Part shown: one piece after another, positions 43,794 through 53,092 of the stretch
Position numbering within the stretch: position 1 is the stretch's first letter
How the letters are laid out: each line of letters begins with the position of its first letter
Source: Nisaea nitritireducens
Lineage (GTDB): Bacteria; Pseudomonadota; Alphaproteobacteria; Thalassobaculales; Thalassobaculaceae
Length of the DNA stretch: 64,000 nucleotides
Direction of reading: 5' to 3'
Assembly (NCBI RefSeq): GCF_014904795.1
Contig: NZ_JACZFS010000031.1
Location: 1-64,000, forward strand
Made by a program: the position numbers and the translations under genes
The notes under the pieces: generated by a model
Database searches by the model: none
What the model was told of the DNA's origin: nothing
Seen by the model: the letters and a program-made list of their open reading frames with translations, nothing else

Positions 43794-44513
43794 ATGACCG
43801 GTTTGCTCACAGGCATCGGCGTCGGGCCAGGCGACCCGGACCTGATCACGCTGAAGGCGCTGAAACGGCTGCAGGCGGCGGATCTGATCTGCTATCCGGC
43901 GCCGGAGGATGGCGACAGTCTGGCGCGCGAGATCGCCGCGCCGCACATCCCGGAAGGCCACGCGGAATACGCCATCCGCATGCCGATGGTGACCTCCCGG
44001 TTCCCGGCGGCGCAGGTCTATGACACAGCCAGCCTGCACATAGGCGCAGCGCTCGACGCGGGCCAGAATGTCGTCGTGCTGTGCGAGGGCGATCCGTTCT
44101 TCTACGGCTCCTTCATGTATCTCTACGAGCGGCTGGCGCCGAAACACCGGGCCGAGGTGGTGCCTGGCATCTCCTCCCTAATGGCCTCCGCCGCCGTGCT
44201 CGGCGCCCCGCTGGTCTCCCGCAATGACGTGCTGACGGTTTTGCCCGCCCCACTGCCGGACGATATCCTGCGCGCCCGTCTGGAGAACACGGACGGCGCC
44301 GTGATCATGAAAGTCGGCCGGCATCTTGAGCGCGTCCGGACCCTGCTGGCAGATCTCGGCCTGCTCGACGATGCCCGCTATATCGAACATGCGACAATGG
44401 ACAGCCAGCGCTGCCTGCCGCTTGCCGAGGTGGATGCCACTGCCGCCCCCTATTTCTCCATGATCCTCCTGCATAAACGCGGTGAGGCCTTCCTCGAGGG
44501 AAGCCGCCTATGA
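43794..44513 (+). CDS. cobI: precorrin-2 C20-methyltransferase CobI
   Basis: CobI adds the C20 methyl group to make precorrin-3A. The 239-aa protein has the tetrapyrrole methylase signatures GIGVGPGDPDLITLKAL at the start, VVVLCEGDPFFYGSFMYL near residue 100 and VVPGISSLMASA. The ATG at 43794 is preferred because the GxGPGDP motif then lies at the normal distance from the N-terminus. It begins 4 bp after cobL and overlaps the next gene (ATGA). Confidence 0.95.
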   Translation: MTGLLTGIGVGPGDPDLITLKALKRLQAADLICYPAPEDGDSLAREIAAPHIPEGHAEYAIRMPMVTSRFPAAQVYDTASLHIGAALDAGQNVVVLCEGDPFFYGSFMYLYERLAPKHRAEVVPGISSLMASAAVLGAPLVSRNDVLTVLPAPLPDDILRARLENTDGAVIMKVGRHLERVRTLLADLGLLDDARYIEHATMDSQRCLPLAEVDATAAPYFSMILLHKRGEAFLEGSRL

Positions 44514-46306
44514 CAATCGTCGTTCTGTCCCCCTCCGGCCGCGAGGTCGGTGAAAAGCTCGCCAAGGCGCTGGAGATGGAGCTGCATGCCCGCAGCGCGC
44601 CCGCCGACCGGGTTTTCACCGAAGTCGCGGAGCACTTGCGCGATCTGTTCACCATCGGCTCGCCTATTCTGTTCGTCGGGGCCGCCGGAGCATTGATCCG
44701 CATCCTGGCGCCGCTGCTGGCCGACAAGGAAGCGGAACCGCCAGTGCTGGCCATCGCCGAGGACGGCTCCGCTGTCGTGCCATTGCTGGGCGGACACCAT
44801 GGCGCCAACGATCTGGCGCGCACAGCGGCAGCCGCACTCGGTATCGCCCCATCGATCACCACAGCGAGCGACCTCAGTCTGGGCGTCGCGCTCGACAATC
44901 CACCCGCCGGATGGCACCTCGCCCCCGGCGCCGATTACAAGAGTGTCGCCGCAGCCCTGCTCGCCGGAGAGAGCGCCGCCATCGATCCGGCGCTGGACTG
45001 GCTGGCTGACGCGGACATTAAGCGGAACGATACCGCCGATTACCGGATCACTGCCTCCATCGAAATCGCCGATGCCGCACAAAAGAGCCTGACCTATCAC
45101 CCGGAGCGCCTCGCCCTCGGCGTCGGCTGCGAGCGGGATGCGGAGCCGGACGAGCTGATCCGTCTGGTCGAAGAGACGTTGGCCGAAAACAATCTCGCAC
45201 CCGAGGCGGTTGCAAGCGTCTATTCCATCGACGTCAAGATGGACGAGGCGGCGGTGCATGCTCTTGGCACCCATCTTGGCCGCCCTGTTCGGTTCTTTGA
45301 CGCAGCCCGATTGGAAGAAGAAACACCGCGCCTCGCCACACCGTCGGACGTGGTGTTCCGGGAAGTTGGCTGTCATGGCGTCAGCGAAGGTGCGGCCCTT
45401 ACCGCCGCCGGGCCGGACGCGGCGCTGATCGTACCGAAGCGGAAATCGAAACGGGCCACCTGCGCCATCGCCGAAGCACCCGCGCTGATCGACACGGCCT
45501 CCACCGGCATCGCGCGCGGGCAACTCGCCCTGGTCGGGATCGGCCCCGGTGCGGATTTCTGGCGCACCCCGGAAGCAGATGCGGCCATCCGCGATGCCGA
45601 AGTGATCGTAGGCTACGGCCTCTATATCGACCTGCTCGGCCCGCTCGCGGCAGGCAAGGAGCGGCATGATTTTGCCCTCGGTGAGGAAGAGAAACGTGCC
45701 GCCTATGCGCTCGATCTCGCAGCGAAAGGCAAGTCGGTCGTGCTGGTGTCTTCCGGCGATATCGGCATCTACGCCATGGCGACGCTGGTTTATGAGCTGC
45801 TGGATAAGGCCGGACGGAAGGACTGGGAGCGGCTGCATGTCTGGGTCACGCCCGGCATCTCCGCCCTGCAGGCCTGCGCCGCCCGGATCGGCGCGCCGCT
45901 CGGCCATGATTTCTGCACCATCTCCCTTTCCGACCTGCTGACCCCGTGGGAAGCAATCCAGCAGAGGGTGAAGGCGGCTGCCGAAGGGGATTTCGTGATC
46001 TCTTTCTACAACCCGGTCTCGATGCGCCGCCGGACCCAACTTGCCTATGCCCGCGAGGTGCTCTTGCAGCACCGGCCGCCGGAGACTCCGGTCATCCTTG
46101 GCCGTTCGCTCGGCCGCGAGGAAGAGAAGATCACCGTGACGACCCTCAAGGATCTCTCGGTCGATCAGGTCGACATGCTGACGCTGGTCATGGTCGGGTC
46201 CAGCGAGACCCGGTATGACGGCAAACACGTCTATACCCCGCGCGGCTATGCCGGTAAGGCCGGCACCTCTATCCGCGCGGACAAAAACTCAGAGGCTGCA
46301 CAATGA
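44510..46306 (+). CDS. cbiG-cobJ: CbiG-CobJ fusion protein (cobalt-precorrin-5A hydrolase / C17-methyltransferase)
   Basis: A 598-aa fusion. Residues 1-330 are CbiG-like: FVGAAGALIRILAPLL, LLGGHHGANDLART, LALGVGCERDAEPDEL and ALTAAGPDAALIVPK. Residues about 340-595 are the CobJ/CbiH methyltransferase (LVGIGPGADFWRTPEAD, VVLVSSGDIGIYAMATL, VTPGISALQACAARIGAP and SFYNPVSMRRRTQL). CbiG opens the lactone ring and releases acetaldehyde in the cobalt-early pathway. CobJ/CbiH methylates C17 and contracts the ring. Both ends overlap neighbours by ATGA. Confidence 0.94.
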   Translation: MTIVVLSPSGREVGEKLAKALEMELHARSAPADRVFTEVAEHLRDLFTIGSPILFVGAAGALIRILAPLLADKEAEPPVLAIAEDGSAVVPLLGGHHGANDLARTAAAALGIAPSITTASDLSLGVALDNPPAGWHLAPGADYKSVAAALLAGESAAIDPALDWLADADIKRNDTADYRITASIEIADAAQKSLTYHPERLALGVGCERDAEPDELIRLVEETLAENNLAPEAVASVYSIDVKMDEAAVHALGTHLGRPVRFFDAARLEEETPRLATPSDVVFREVGCHGVSEGAALTAAGPDAALIVPKRKSKRATCAIAEAPALIDTASTGIARGQLALVGIGPGADFWRTPEADAAIRDAEVIVGYGLYIDLLGPLAAGKERHDFALGEEEKRAAYALDLAAKGKSVVLVSSGDIGIYAMATLVYELLDKAGRKDWERLHVWVTPGISALQACAARIGAPLGHDFCTISLSDLLTPWEAIQQRVKAAAEGDFVISFYNPVSMRRRTQLAYAREVLLQHRPPETPVILGRSLGREEEKITVTTLKDLSVDQVDMLTLVMVGSSETRYDGKHVYTPRGYAGKAGTSIRADKNSEAAQ

Positions 46307-47067
46307 CCGTCTATTTCATCGGCGCTGGACCCGGCGATCCGGACCTGCTGACCATCAAGGGCCGAGATCTGATCGCCCGCTGCCCGGTCTGCCTCTATGC
46401 CGGATCGCTTGTCCCCGAAGCCGTCGTCGCGCATGCGCCGGAAGGTGCCAAGGTGATCGACACGGCATCGATGACTCTGGACGAGATCCTGAGCGATATC
46501 GAGGCTGCCCATGCGGCGGGCCACGATGTCGCCCGGGTGCATTCCGGCGATCCGTCGCTCTATGGCGCCATCGCGGAACAGATCCGCCGCCTGCGCGCCC
46601 TGAATATCCCGTTCGAAATCATCCCCGGTGTGCCCGCCTATACGGCGGCGGCGGCCGCGCTGGAAACCGAGCTGACCCTGCCGGAAATCAGCCAGACGCT
46701 GATCCTGACCCGGACGACCATGCAATCCAGCGCCATGCCGGAAGGCGAGGAGCTGGAAGAGCTCGGCCGCTCGAAAGCCACCCTCGCCATCCATCTCTCG
46801 ATCCGCAATCTGCGCCATATAGAACGCGCGCTGACACCGCATTACGGTGCGGACTGCCCGGTCGCCGTGATCTACCGTGCCAGCTGGCCGGACCAGCAGA
46901 TCATCCGCGGCACTCTGTCGGATATCCGCGGCAAGGTCCGCGCGGCCAAGATCACCCGCACCGCGCTGATCATGGTCGGCCGCGTCTTGAGTGAGGAGAA
47001 TTTCCGGGACAGTGCGCTCTATGACGCAGAGCACACGCATATTTTGCGGCCGGAGGTTAAGGCCTAG
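46303..47067 (+). CDS. cobM: precorrin-4 C11-methyltransferase CobM
   Basis: CobM methylates C11 of precorrin-4 to give precorrin-5. The 254-aa protein carries FIGAGPGDPDLLTIKGRDLI, CLYAGSLVPEAVV, ARVHSGDPSLYGAIAEQ and IIPGVPAYTAAAAAL, all typical of CobM/CbiF. It overlaps the preceding fusion gene by 4 bp and ends the plus-strand corrin run. Confidence 0.96.
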   Translation: MTVYFIGAGPGDPDLLTIKGRDLIARCPVCLYAGSLVPEAVVAHAPEGAKVIDTASMTLDEILSDIEAAHAAGHDVARVHSGDPSLYGAIAEQIRRLRALNIPFEIIPGVPAYTAAAAALETELTLPEISQTLILTRTTMQSSAMPEGEELEELGRSKATLAIHLSIRNLRHIERALTPHYGADCPVAVIYRASWPDQQIIRGTLSDIRGKVRAAKITRTALIMVGRVLSEENFRDSALYDAEHTHILRPEVKA

Positions 47068-47106
47068 ACCGCGAGACGACGGCGCGGGGACGGGGACCAG
47101 AAGGAC

Positions 47107-48072
47107 ATGGAGCAGGGCGACGATACGCGGCCGGACCAGATCGCTTTTGGCATCGCGTGCATTCTCGTCTCGGTGCTGTTTATGGCCTTCGCCGATGCGG
47201 TGGTGAAGCTGGTCAGTGCCGAGCTCACTCTGTGGCAGGTTTTTGCCGCACGCGCACTCATGGCGCTTCCTATTCTGGTGCCCCTGATGCTTGTGAGGAA
47301 AGCCGGATTCCGGCCGCGTACGCCGCGCTGGACCTGGCTGCGCAGCGCCTTGCTGGTGCTCACCTGGATCGCGTTTTACGCCTCGCTCCCGGAACTCAAA
47401 CTCTCCGTCGCCGCCGTCGCCGTCTACACAAACCCGATCATCACCGCCCTGCTCTCCGCCGCATTGATCGGCGAAAGAGTCTCCCCGCGCCGCTGGGGCG
47501 GTGTCCTGCTTGGTTTTCTCGGTGTCGTCGCCATTCTCCGGCCGGGCACTGATGCCTTTTCCTGGTACGCGCTCCTGCCCCTGCTGGCCGCCCTGCTCTA
47601 TTCCCTCTCGATGATTCTGACACGGAGCAAGTGCCGCGATGAAACACCTCTGACACTCTCCTTCACTCTCAACAGCGCGTTCCTCATCACCGGGCTGATC
47701 CTCACGATACTGCTCGCCCTCGCGAACATCGACGAAGGGACACAAGGAAGCGCGCCGTTCCTGCTTGGCGACTGGGGAGCCATGGGAGTCCGGGAATGGG
47801 GTGTAATGGCGCTTCTCGGCGCGCTCATGGCGCTCTATTCCGCCGGTACAGCCAAGGCCTACCAGATCGCACCGCCATCGATCATCGCGACGTTTGACTA
47901 TGCCTATCTGGTCTCCGCAGCGCTCTGGGGCTTCGTCTTCTTTGCCGAGGAACCGGACCTTCTAACGGTGTGCGGCATGGTGCTGATCACAGCGGCAGGC
48001 CTGCTCGTCGCGGCACCGGGACGGAGTAAAGCCCCAGGCGTCATCCCGGCCAGAGAGCCGGGACCTAGGTGA
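47107..48072 (+). CDS. EamA/DMT-family membrane transporter
   Basis: A ten-helix drug/metabolite transporter of 321 aa containing two EamA repeats (about residues 12-145 and 160-300). It begins 39 bp after cobM and could be co-transcribed. A role in cobalamin or precursor export is not implied by the sequence. Its last about 12 codons run into a palindromic intergenic repeat (48039-48123), which may have replaced the original C-terminus. Confidence 0.9.
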   Translation: MEQGDDTRPDQIAFGIACILVSVLFMAFADAVVKLVSAELTLWQVFAARALMALPILVPLMLVRKAGFRPRTPRWTWLRSALLVLTWIAFYASLPELKLSVAAVAVYTNPIITALLSAALIGERVSPRRWGGVLLGFLGVVAILRPGTDAFSWYALLPLLAALLYSLSMILTRSKCRDETPLTLSFTLNSAFLITGLILTILLALANIDEGTQGSAPFLLGDWGAMGVREWGVMALLGALMALYSAGTAKAYQIAPPSIIATFDYAYLVSAALWGFVFFAEEPDLLTVCGMVLITAAGLLVAAPGRSKAPGVIPAREPGPR

Positions 48073-48123
48073 TCGTAGGGCTATACGCTCCATCCCTGGG
48101 TCCCTGCGTGCGCAGGGATGACG
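48039..48123. repeat. palindromic repeat element overlapping the transporter's 3' end
   Basis: Outer arms CGTCATCCC (48039-48047) and GGGATGACG (48115-48123) are perfect inverted copies. A second perfect stem, TCCCTGCG/CGCAGGGA with a 2-nt loop, lies at 48101-48118. The layout is typical of alphaproteobacterial dispersed palindromes. It sits between convergent genes, so it may also terminate transcription both ways. Confidence 0.65.
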
Positions 48124-48124
48124 A

Positions 48125-48880
48125 TTAAAGAATTCTCTCCACCCAGGTGAGCGCGCTTTCCACGTAGCCGACAATCTCCCCCTCCGGCAGGGGCGGGCGC
48201 GCAACCATCACCACCGGCATGCGGAGCGACCGGGCGGCGAGGATCTTGCCGTATGTGGCCGTGCCACCGCTGTTCTTTGAGACGATGACATCGATCGCGT
48301 TATCCTTCAGGAACGCCATCTCGTGCTCTTCCCTGAACGGTCCGCGCGCCAGCACAACCCGGGCCCCGGGAGGCAGTTCCGCTGCGTCCGGTTGCTCGAC
48401 CGAGCGGGCGACGTGGGTGCAGTTCATCAGAGAGTGAAACGGCTTCAACTCCTGCCGCCCCACCGTCAGGAAGACCGTCAGCGGATGGGTTTGCGACAGC
48501 GCATCCAGATGCCTTGCCGCTTCCTCGTAGTCCTGTGCGTGATGCCAATTATCACCGGATGCCTGCTCCCAGGCTGGGCGTACCAGATGCAAGGAGGGCG
48601 TTCCGGTCTCAGACGCCGCTTTCGCGGCATTGGCCGAGATCTGGGCTGCATAGGGATGGGTTGCATCGACCAGCGCTGTGATGCCTTCTTCCCGGAGATA
48701 GGCTGCCAGTCCCTCCGTACCGCCAAAGCCGCCGGTGCGAATTACGCAATCCGGCAGTTTCGGGTTGCGGGTCCGCCCCGCCAGCGACAGCACGATTTCA
48801 AGGTCCGGATGCGCCACTCGGAGTGCGGTGACGAATGCATTGGCGAGATCCGTTCCGCCGAGCACCAGAATGCGCGCCAT
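48125..48880 (-). CDS. cobK: precorrin-6A reductase CobK
   Basis: CobK reduces precorrin-6A at C18-C19 using NADPH. The 251-aa protein shows the family segments ILVLGGTDLANAFVTAL, ALVDATHPYAAQISANAA, VFLTVGRQELKPF, ARGPFREEHE and VIVSKNSGGTATYGKI. It lies 3 bp downstream of cbiD on the minus strand, a two-gene unit opposite the main corrin run. Confidence 0.95.
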   Translation of the reverse strand: MARILVLGGTDLANAFVTALRVAHPDLEIVLSLAGRTRNPKLPDCVIRTGGFGGTEGLAAYLREEGITALVDATHPYAAQISANAAKAASETGTPSLHLVRPAWEQASGDNWHHAQDYEEAARHLDALSQTHPLTVFLTVGRQELKPFHSLMNCTHVARSVEQPDAAELPPGARVVLARGPFREEHEMAFLKDNAIDVIVSKNSGGTATYGKILAARSLRMPVVMVARPPLPEGEIVGYVESALTWVERIL

Positions 48881-48883
48881 TTC

Positions 48884-49975
48884 TCAGGCCTCTCCCGCCG
48901 CACCGATCAGGTTGCCCTTGCGGTCGAACACCTCGACGATGATTTCCACTTCCGTGCCCGCGACCATTGCTGCCGCTTCAGCGCGAGCCAGCTCCCCAAT
49001 CCGGTCGCCCAGCGGCAACCCGACCTCCAGCGCCATATTCAGAACCTCGAGCGCGGTGTTGCCGCCCTTTGCCCGTGCAACCAAAGCCGCATCACCACCC
49101 ACCGCTGCAAGCTGTTCCGCCAGCCAGTCCATATCCACCTGGCTGCGGCCGGAATGCAGGTCCATATGGCCCTGCGCCAGTTTCGCCAGCTTGGCGAAAC
49201 CGCCGCCGATCAGCACTTTCGGCAGCGGATGGCGGCGCAAGTATTTCAGCATGCCGCCGACGAAGTCGCCCATGTCCAGCAAGGCGGTTTCGTCCAGCCC
49301 GTGCCGCCTGACCACCGCCGCCTCCGAGGTCGAGCCGGTGCAGGCCGCGACCAGCGGGAATCCGCCGGCGCGAGCGACGTCGATGCCGCGATGAATGGAA
49401 TGTATCCAGGCAGAGCAGGAGAACGGGATCACCACGCCGGTGGTACCGAGAATCGACAACCCGCCGACAATGCCGAGGCGCGGATTCCAGGTCTTTTTCG
49501 CCAGCGCTTCGCCACCCGGCACGGAAATCTCGATTTCCACATCTCCGCTGCCGCCGTGGGCACGGGCAACCTCCGCCACGACGCCGCGCATCAGCTCGCG
49601 CGGCACCGGGTTGATCGCGGGCTCGCCCGGCGGGATCGGCAGCCCCTCGCGGGTCACCATGCCGACGCCCTCGCCCGCCTTGAACACCACACCGCTGCCG
49701 GGGGCGCCAATCCGCACCGTGGAGAGGATGGTCGCGAGGTGCGTCACGTCCGGATCGTCGCCTGCATCCTTGACGATGGCGGCACTGGCCACTTCATCGC
49801 CCAGCGCTTCGCGGGCCAATGCAAAGTTCGGCTGCTCCCCTTTCGGCAAGGTGATGGAAACTGGATCAGGGAACTCACCCGTCAAGAGCGCCGTGTAGGC
49901 GGCCTTGGTCGCCGCCGTCGCGCATGCGCCCGTGGTCCAGCCTCGTCTCAGCGGTCCGTCCGGTTTTCTTGCCAT
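48884..49975 (-). CDS. cbiD: cobalt-precorrin-5B C1-methyltransferase CbiD
   Basis: CbiD methylates C1 after loss of the acetaldehyde unit. It replaces CobF of the late-cobalt pathway. The 363-aa protein has the N-terminal RRGWTTGACATAATKAAYTAL, VRIGAPGSGVVFKAGEGVG, NPRLGIVGGLSILGTTG and, further on, GGGFAKLAKLAQGHMDLHS, all characteristic. It is divergent from cobA across about 160 bp in which I saw no riboswitch. Confidence 0.95.
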   Translation of the reverse strand: MARKPDGPLRRGWTTGACATAATKAAYTALLTGEFPDPVSITLPKGEQPNFALAREALGDEVASAAIVKDAGDDPDVTHLATILSTVRIGAPGSGVVFKAGEGVGMVTREGLPIPPGEPAINPVPRELMRGVVAEVARAHGGSGDVEIEISVPGGEALAKKTWNPRLGIVGGLSILGTTGVVIPFSCSAWIHSIHRGIDVARAGGFPLVAACTGSTSEAAVVRRHGLDETALLDMGDFVGGMLKYLRRHPLPKVLIGGGFAKLAKLAQGHMDLHSGRSQVDMDWLAEQLAAVGGDAALVARAKGGNTALEVLNMALEVGLPLGDRIGELARAEAAAMVAGTEVEIIVEVFDRKGNLIGAAGEA

Positions 49976-50137
49976 GAAATCTCTTAACCGGTCCGGCGCC
50001 GCGCATCCATGTCGAATTCACGCGGCTTCTGGACGCAGAGGCAGTAGATCATCGTCTCGCCCGCCGGTATTTTCAGAATGAAACATCATCGTCCGCCGCG
50101 CTGGAAAACACCCCGGCGCGGGAGTAGGGTCTGAGCC

Positions 50138-50980
50138 ATGACAAACGTGACAGATTTCGCCGCTGATTTCGCGCCGGGCAGCGTGTGGCTGGTTGGTGCC
50201 GGGCCGGGCCATGCCGGGCTTCTGACCCTGCAGGCTCATGCCGCCATGCAGGCCGCCGACGTGATCGTCTATGACGCGCTGGTCAGCGACGATATCCTGG
50301 CCCTCGCCCCCGCCGACACGCCGCGCGAATATGCCGGCAAGCGCGGTGGCAAGCCGTCGCCGAAACAGGCCGACATCACCCTCCGGCTGATCCAGCTCGC
50401 CAAGCAGGACCTGCGTGTGCTGCGTCTCAAGGGCGGCGATCCGTTTGTGTTCGGGCGCGGCGGCGAGGAGGCCCTGTCTCTCGTCCAGGCCGGTATCCCG
50501 TTCCGCATCTGCCCGGGTATCACGGCCGGGATCGGCGGGCTTGCCTTCGCCGGCATTCCGCTGACCCACCGGGACACCAATCACGCCATCACCATGATCA
50601 CCGGGCACGACGCCACCGGCAATGTCACCGGGGTCGACTGGGATGCGGTCGCCAAGGGCAGCCCGGCGCTGATTCTCTACATGGCGATCAAGCATCTGGG
50701 CGCGATTGCGGACAAGCTGATGGCCGCCGGGCGCAGTGCGGACGAGCCGGTCGCACTTGTCACCAATGCCTCCATGCCGGACATGCAGGTGCTGGAAACC
50801 ACGCTTGGCCGCGCGGCGGAAGATATCCGACTGCATGACGTGAAACCGCCCGCCATTGTCGCCATCGGCGAGATTGTGCGGCTGCGCTCCGGGCTCGACT
50901 GGCTCGGTGCCGCCGCCGGCAAGAGGCTCCAGGCTGACCCGCTTGGTCTCGGCAAGAGCGACACGAAGCAGACCGGATAA
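50138..50980 (+). CDS. cobA: uroporphyrinogen-III C-methyltransferase CobA (SUMT)
   Basis: CobA makes precorrin-2 by methylating C2 and C7 of uroporphyrinogen III, the entry step to corrins. The 280-aa protein carries SVWLVGAGPGHAGLLTL, VIVYDALVSDDIL, RLKGGDPFVFGRGGEEAL, ICPGITAGIGG and PLTHRDTNHAITMITGH. It has no CysG dehydrogenase/ferrochelatase domain. CobB follows after 4 bp. Confidence 0.96.
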   Translation: MTNVTDFAADFAPGSVWLVGAGPGHAGLLTLQAHAAMQAADVIVYDALVSDDILALAPADTPREYAGKRGGKPSPKQADITLRLIQLAKQDLRVLRLKGGDPFVFGRGGEEALSLVQAGIPFRICPGITAGIGGLAFAGIPLTHRDTNHAITMITGHDATGNVTGVDWDAVAKGSPALILYMAIKHLGAIADKLMAAGRSADEPVALVTNASMPDMQVLETTLGRAAEDIRLHDVKPPAIVAIGEIVRLRSGLDWLGAAAGKRLQADPLGLGKSDTKQTG

Positions 50981-50984
50981 GCAT

Positions 50985-52310
50985 GTGTCAAAGGGCCTGA
51001 TCATCGCCGCACCGGCCTCTGGCAGCGGCAAGACCACGGTCACGCTCGGCCTGCTCCGGGCGCTCCGGCGCAAAGGCATTGATGTTGCCAGCGCGAAGGT
51101 TGGCCCGGACTATATCGATCCCGCCTTCCATGCCGCCGCCTCGGGCCGCGCTTGCTTCAATCTCGACAGCTGGGCGATGCGGCCGGAAACACTAGCCGCA
51201 GCACTTGATCCCGCTCCGGCGCTCACAGTCGTGGAAGGCGTCATGGGCCTGTTCGACGGTGCCCATCTCGGCAGTGATACAGCCCCTCTGGCCGATGGCT
51301 CTACGGCCAGCCTCGCGCGCCTCACCGGCTGGCCGGTGCTGCTGGTTGTCGATGCAGGAAAGCAGGCCCAATCGATCGCCGCGCTGACAGACGGTTTCGC
51401 CCGGTTCGACCCGGATGTCCGTCTGGCGGGCGTGATCCTGAACAAGGTCGGCAGCGACCGGCACGAAGCGATGCTGCGTCAGGCGCTCACCGCCGCAGGA
51501 CATGCCGTGCTCGGCGTCGTTCGCTCAGACAAACTGATCGCCCGGCCAAGCCGCCATCTCGGCCTGGTTCAGGCGGGAGAGCACCCCGATCTTGAGGCCT
51601 TCCTCGATGCCGCAGCTGACCGGATGCCCGACGGCATTGATCTCGACGCGATCATGGCAGCTGCAACGATCAGCACGGCAACCGGCTCTGCTCCCGTGCC
51701 CCCCGCATTGCCGCCGCTCGGCCAGCGAGTCGCCGTTGCGCGGGATGCCGCCTTCGCCTTCTCATATCCGCATGTGCTCGACGGCTGGCGCCACGCCGGT
51801 GCGGAGCTATCCTTCTTCTCTCCTCTGGCCGACGAAGCACCTGCCGGCAATGCGGATGCGGTCTATCTGCCGGGCGGCTATCCGGAGCTGCATGCCAGGC
51901 GGCTTGCCGGGGCTGCACGCTTCCTCGACGGGCTGAGAGCAGCGGCCACGGGGGGAGCAAAAATCTACGGCGAATGCGGCGGCTACATGACCCTCGGGAC
52001 TGTCTTGACCGATGCGGACGGCATCTCTCATCGGATGGCCGGATTGCTACCGCACGAGACCAGCTTCGCAGAGCCGAAGCGCCATCTCGGCTACCGAATC
52101 GCTTCGATGCTCGCCGACACGCCCCTTGGCACGGCCGGAAGTCTTTGGCGCGGACATGAATTCCATTATGCCGCCACGGTTGGAGCAACGGGCAACACGC
52201 CGCTTTTCCGAATTACCGATGCATCGGGATCGGATCTCGGCGAGATCGGTGCGCGAATCGGAACCGTCTTCGGCTCCTTCATGCATCTGATCGACTACGC
52301 GAATGCATGA
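50985..52310 (+). CDS. cobB: hydrogenobyrinate/cobyrinate a,c-diamide synthase CobB
   Basis: CobB amidates the a and c side chains using glutamine and ATP. The 441-aa protein has the N-terminal P-loop (IIAAPASGSGKTTVTLGLL), KVGPDYIDPAFH, VVEGVMGLFDG and the class I amidotransferase domain with catalytic cysteine in KIYGECGGYMTLG (near residue 326) and the histidine in WRGHEFHYA. I take GTG 50985 as the start, because it puts the P-loop directly after the start and lies 4 bp after cobA. Earlier in-frame codons overlap cobA extensively. Confidence 0.93.
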   Translation: MSKGLIIAAPASGSGKTTVTLGLLRALRRKGIDVASAKVGPDYIDPAFHAAASGRACFNLDSWAMRPETLAAALDPAPALTVVEGVMGLFDGAHLGSDTAPLADGSTASLARLTGWPVLLVVDAGKQAQSIAALTDGFARFDPDVRLAGVILNKVGSDRHEAMLRQALTAAGHAVLGVVRSDKLIARPSRHLGLVQAGEHPDLEAFLDAAADRMPDGIDLDAIMAAATISTATGSAPVPPALPPLGQRVAVARDAAFAFSYPHVLDGWRHAGAELSFFSPLADEAPAGNADAVYLPGGYPELHARRLAGAARFLDGLRAAATGGAKIYGECGGYMTLGTVLTDADGISHRMAGLLPHETSFAEPKRHLGYRIASMLADTPLGTAGSLWRGHEFHYAATVGATGNTPLFRITDASGSDLGEIGARIGTVFGSFMHLIDYANA

Positions 52311-52316
52311 CAGGGG

Positions 52317-52341
52317 CGCCCACGGCTGTAGCCGGTGGGCG
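52317..52341. terminator. hairpin between convergent cobB and fur-like genes
   Basis: CGCCCACGGC and GCCGGTGGGCG form a stem with one bulged base and a 4-nt loop (TGTA). It lies just after the cobB stop and before the end of the convergent Fur gene. There is no strong T-run on either side, so the terminator call is tentative. Confidence 0.5.
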
Positions 52342-52369
52342 TCTCACGCAAAGACTGGTTTCTTGAAAG

Positions 52370-52873
52370 TCAGGCCGGCGGCTTGCCGCTGATGATTTTC
52401 GTCTTGGCCTTGGGCTTGTATTTCGGCGCCGTTTTCGCTTCCGCTTTCTTCAGCGGAACGCCGAACAGTTCGAGATGGTGGTCCACCAACTCGAAGCCCA
52501 GTTCCCGGGCAATGTATTCCTTCAGGGCTTCAAGTTCCTCGTTATAGAACTCGATCACATTGCCGGTCGTCACATCGATCATGTGATGGTGATGATCTTC
52601 CTCACCATTGATTTCCTCGTAGCGCGCCCGGCCATCGCCGAAATCACGCTTGGTGACGATATTCGCTTCCTCGAACAGCTTCATGGTCCGGTAAACGGTC
52701 GCGATCGAGATCGAACGGTCGATCTCGCGCACCCGTTCATGCAGGGATTCCACGTCGGGATGGTCCTCTGCCTCGGACAAGACGCGCGCGATCACCCGGC
52801 GCGGCTCCGTCATCTTCAGACCTTTTTCGAGGCACAGGGCCGCGACCCTGGATTCCATACTGGCTTCAGCCAT
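52370..52873 (-). CDS. Fur-family metalloregulator
   Basis: A 167-aa regulator. The winged-helix DNA-binding domain covers about residues 10-90 (MTEPRRVIARVLSEAEDHPDVESLH, ISIATVYRTMKLFEE). The metal-sensing region has the HHHH cluster in GEEDHHHHMID, E of VIEFYNEELE and H of LVDHHLELFG. No CxxC structural zinc motif is present, which fits the alphaproteobacterial Fur/Mur branch. The C-terminus is a lysine- and proline-rich tail. It could sense iron or manganese. I saw no obvious target box in the window. Confidence 0.93.
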   Translation of the reverse strand: MAEASMESRVAALCLEKGLKMTEPRRVIARVLSEAEDHPDVESLHERVREIDRSISIATVYRTMKLFEEANIVTKRDFGDGRARYEEINGEEDHHHHMIDVTTGNVIEFYNEELEALKEYIARELGFELVDHHLELFGVPLKKAEAKTAPKYKPKAKTKIISGKPPA

Positions 52874-53092
52874 TCCCTGACAACGCTCCGTATCCTGTCG
52901 GGACCACAGTCTGCTGGGGAGATTATACCAGCGCTACGGCCATGACAAACCAGCTTTCCGCAGGCCCTTCAGAGCCTCGCGATCCGGGTCCGTTCACGAT
53001 CTCTCCAGAAACCGGTTTTACCCCCGAATCCAAAAAAATTGAATTTCAATAATATTGTACTAAAATACTTCTCCAAGTTCAGGAGGCAGACT

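Noticed and set aside
44450-46228. A 592-codon open frame opposite the cbiG-cobJ fusion
   Set aside because: High-GC DNA often leaves the antisense frame open. The plus-strand product has clear conserved motifs, while the minus-strand product is unlike any protein and lacks a start signal.
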